From Proteobacteria bacterium UBA6729 (GTDB lineage: Bacteria; Pseudomonadota; Gammaproteobacteria; Porifericomitales; Porifericomitaceae): 6,642 bases of DNA. This document shows positions 5,381-6,642 of this stretch, piece by piece. Both the position numbers and the translations under genes were made by a program. Location: contig DKIB01000058.1 in NCBI GenBank assembly GCA_002454015.1, positions 1 to 6,642 on the forward strand, in the 5' to 3' direction. Each line of letters starts with the position of its first letter. Positions within the stretch are counted from its first letter, which is position 1. Below the pieces are notes generated by a model that was given only the letters and a program-made list of their open reading frames with translations, did not search any database and had not been told where the DNA came from.

Positions 5381-6642
5381 ACCGGTTGTTGCTGCGCCAG
5401 CACCTGGGCGGTGCCCGCGCCACGTGGATCGGCAGCGGCCTGCAGCTGCCCGGAGCGCAACTCCCATTGCACGGCATGCATATTGCCGTAGCTTCGATCC
5501 AGCTCGCGCAGTTGGTGTCCCAGTGCGGTGAGTTTGCTGCGTGCCGCCAGCGGTAGTGCAGCCGACTCAAACTGCACCTCATCCGGCAGATACTGGTGGT
5601 GGTAGCGTGGCAGGCGTACCCAGGAGTCCGGACCCTGCCCGCGACTGAAGTCGAGCACCCCGAGCAGCACCATGCTGATGATGCGACTGCCCCCCGGTGT
5701 GCCGAGCACCCCGATGCGACCCGCGTCCTCCAGAAAGCTGGGGCTCATGCTGGACAAGGGGCGCTTGCCCGGTGCGATGGCATTGGCGGCGCTGCCGGTC
5801 AGGCCGTAGGCATTGGGCACACCGGGCTGGCTTGCGAAGTCGTCCATTTCATTGTTCAGCAGCACACCGGTGCCGGGGACCGTGAAGGCGGCGCCGAACG
5901 GCAGGTTGATGCTGAGTGTAGCCGCTACACGATTGCCCTGTGTATCGATCACTGAGAAGTGCGTGGTGTCCGTGCCCGTGCCGGAGGTATCGCTTACGGC
6001 TTGTGGCAGGTCGGTGCTGGCGGTGGCCGCAGTCGGGTCAAAGGAGGCGGCGAGTCGGGCGGCGTAGGCAGAGCCCAACAACTGCTCCGTCGGTATCTGT
6101 ATATAATCCGGGTCGCCCAGATACAGAGCCCGGGCATGGTAGGCGCGGCGCATGGCCTCGATCACACGATGCAACTGTGCCGTGCGGTCTGTCGGGGCCT
6201 CCAGCCGGTCCAGTATATTCAGGGCCAGTGCCATAACGATCCCGCCGGAGGAGGGTGGGGCGGCAGACACCACCCGTATGCCACGGTAGTGGAAACGTAT
6301 CGGTGCGCGTTCCTGTACCCGGTAAGTGTGCAGATCGTTGCGTGTCCATATCCCCCCTGCGGCGCGCACCTCACGTACCAGTCGCGCCGCGTAGTCCCCC
6401 GCATAGAATCCATCGTGGCCTTCCCGGGCCAGCAGGGCCAGGGTGTGGGCCAGCTCCGGCTGGCGGATGCGCACACCGCTCGCGGGTACGGCTTGTGCAC
6501 GCAGGAAGAGGCGTGCAGATTCCGGGTCGGCGCGCAATGCCGCCAGGCGATAGCGGGCCCGGTTCTGGTACACAGAGTCCACCGTGAACCCGCGTTGTGC
6601 GAGTCGTATCGCCGGGGCCAGGGCGCGGGCCAGTGGCAGGCA
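5368..6642 (-). CDS. ggt: Gamma-glutamyltransferase (partial, N-terminus outside window)
   Basis: This periplasmic N-terminal-nucleophile hydrolase cleaves the gamma-glutamyl bond of glutathione and moves the group to water or an acceptor. The frame stays open to the right edge, and the residues at that edge (LPLARALAPAIRLAQRGF) are typical GGT sequence, so the gene continues beyond the window. The GTG at 6580-6582 is an internal Val codon, not a start. 424 residues are visible. The autocleavage site is in GTDTTHFSVID: the catalytic Thr (residue 226 of the visible part, codon 5965-5967) becomes the first residue of the small subunit, which is 199 residues and complete here (about 190 in E. 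coli). Substrate-pocket residues are present: Ser and Asn in TLSINLPFG, NNEMDDF with its aspartates, and the two serines of PGKRPLSSMSP. GTPGGSRI is also conserved. The signal peptide and the substrate-binding Arg of the large subunit are not visible. Its end overlaps mutM tail to tail by 10 nt. Confidence 0.96.
   Translation of the reverse strand, partial: CLPLARALAPAIRLAQRGFTVDSVYQNRARYRLAALRADPESARLFLRAQAVPASGVRIRQPELAHTLALLAREGHDGFYAGDYAARLVREVRAAGGIWTRNDLHTYRVQERAPIRFHYRGIRVVSAAPPSSGGIVMALALNILDRLEAPTDRTAQLHRVIEAMRRAYHARALYLGDPDYIQIPTEQLLGSAYAARLAASFDPTAATASTDLPQAVSDTSGTGTDTTHFSVIDTQGNRVAATLSINLPFGAAFTVPGTGVLLNNEMDDFASQPGVPNAYGLTGSAANAIAPGKRPLSSMSPSFLEDAGRIGVLGTPGGSRIISMVLLGVLDFSRGQGPDSWVRLPRYHHQYLPDEVQFESAALPLAARSKLTALGHQLRELDRSYGNMHAVQWELRSGQLQAAADPRGAGTAQVLAQQQPVCQR

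Noticed and set aside
5596..5955. Plus-strand open frames opposite ggt
   Set aside because: They are antisense to conserved GGT catalytic sequence and have no motifs of their own.
6100..6112. TATAAT-like box inside ggt
   Set aside because: It lies within coding sequence with no -35 partner considered convincing and no gene start nearby; likely chance.
6580..6582. GTG as the start codon of ggt
   Set aside because: The frame continues upstream to the window edge with typical GGT residues (LAPAIRLAQRGF), so this codon is internal.
1..6642. Mobile element, CRISPR array, tRNA gene or integration site
   Set aside because: No spaced direct repeats, transposase motifs, terminal inverted repeats or tRNA-like cloverleaf were seen on either strand.

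Overview
The window is about 6.6 kb of GC-rich bacterial DNA. Its left edge is the 5' part of a 16S rRNA gene read leftwards. The rRNA signature, including the V1/V2 stems and a gammaproteobacterial-type stretch upstream of the conserved 'GATTAGC' segment, points to a gammaproteobacterium. The close match of the MutM protein to the E. coli enzyme agrees with this. A purple-sulfur or sulfur-oxidiser-like lineage (Chromatiales type) is possible but cannot be settled from this fragment.

Layout. Positions 1-282 are the 16S 5' end (minus strand, running off the left edge). Positions 283-727 form a divergent control region. It holds an rRNA leader with a boxA-like antitermination element and a near-consensus rrn promoter firing left, and a TATAAT box firing right that sits so close to the next start codon that the mRNA may be leaderless. 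Positions 728-4584 are a tight four-gene plus-strand operon: an ABC ATPase, an ABC-2 type permease, a GldG-like auxiliary protein with two terminal membrane anchors, and a DUF4340-like membrane-anchored protein. The first two junctions are ATGA overlaps. mutM (formamidopyrimidine-DNA glycosylase, 4562-5377) overlaps the last of these by 23 nt and probably shares the transcript. From 5368 to the right edge a gamma-glutamyltransferase gene (ggt) runs on the minus strand. It includes the whole catalytic beta subunit but lacks its N-terminus, which lies outside the window. mutM and ggt converge and overlap by 10 nt at their stop codons.

How the genes fit together. The four-gene operon looks like a complete membrane complex of the kind annotated as 'ABC transport system involved in gliding motility, auxiliary component'. 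Related cassettes occur in bacteria that do not glide, and the substrate is unknown. MutM is a housekeeping oxidative-damage repair enzyme that appears to ride on this transcript. GGT is a periplasmic glutathione-cleaving enzyme with no obvious functional link.

The least explained signals are the uncharacterised ABC/GldG/DUF4340 cassette, a G-rich element with a possible -1 slippery site at the ATPase-permease junction, a perfect palindrome that places the mutM and ggt stop codons symmetrically, and the possible leaderless start of the operon.
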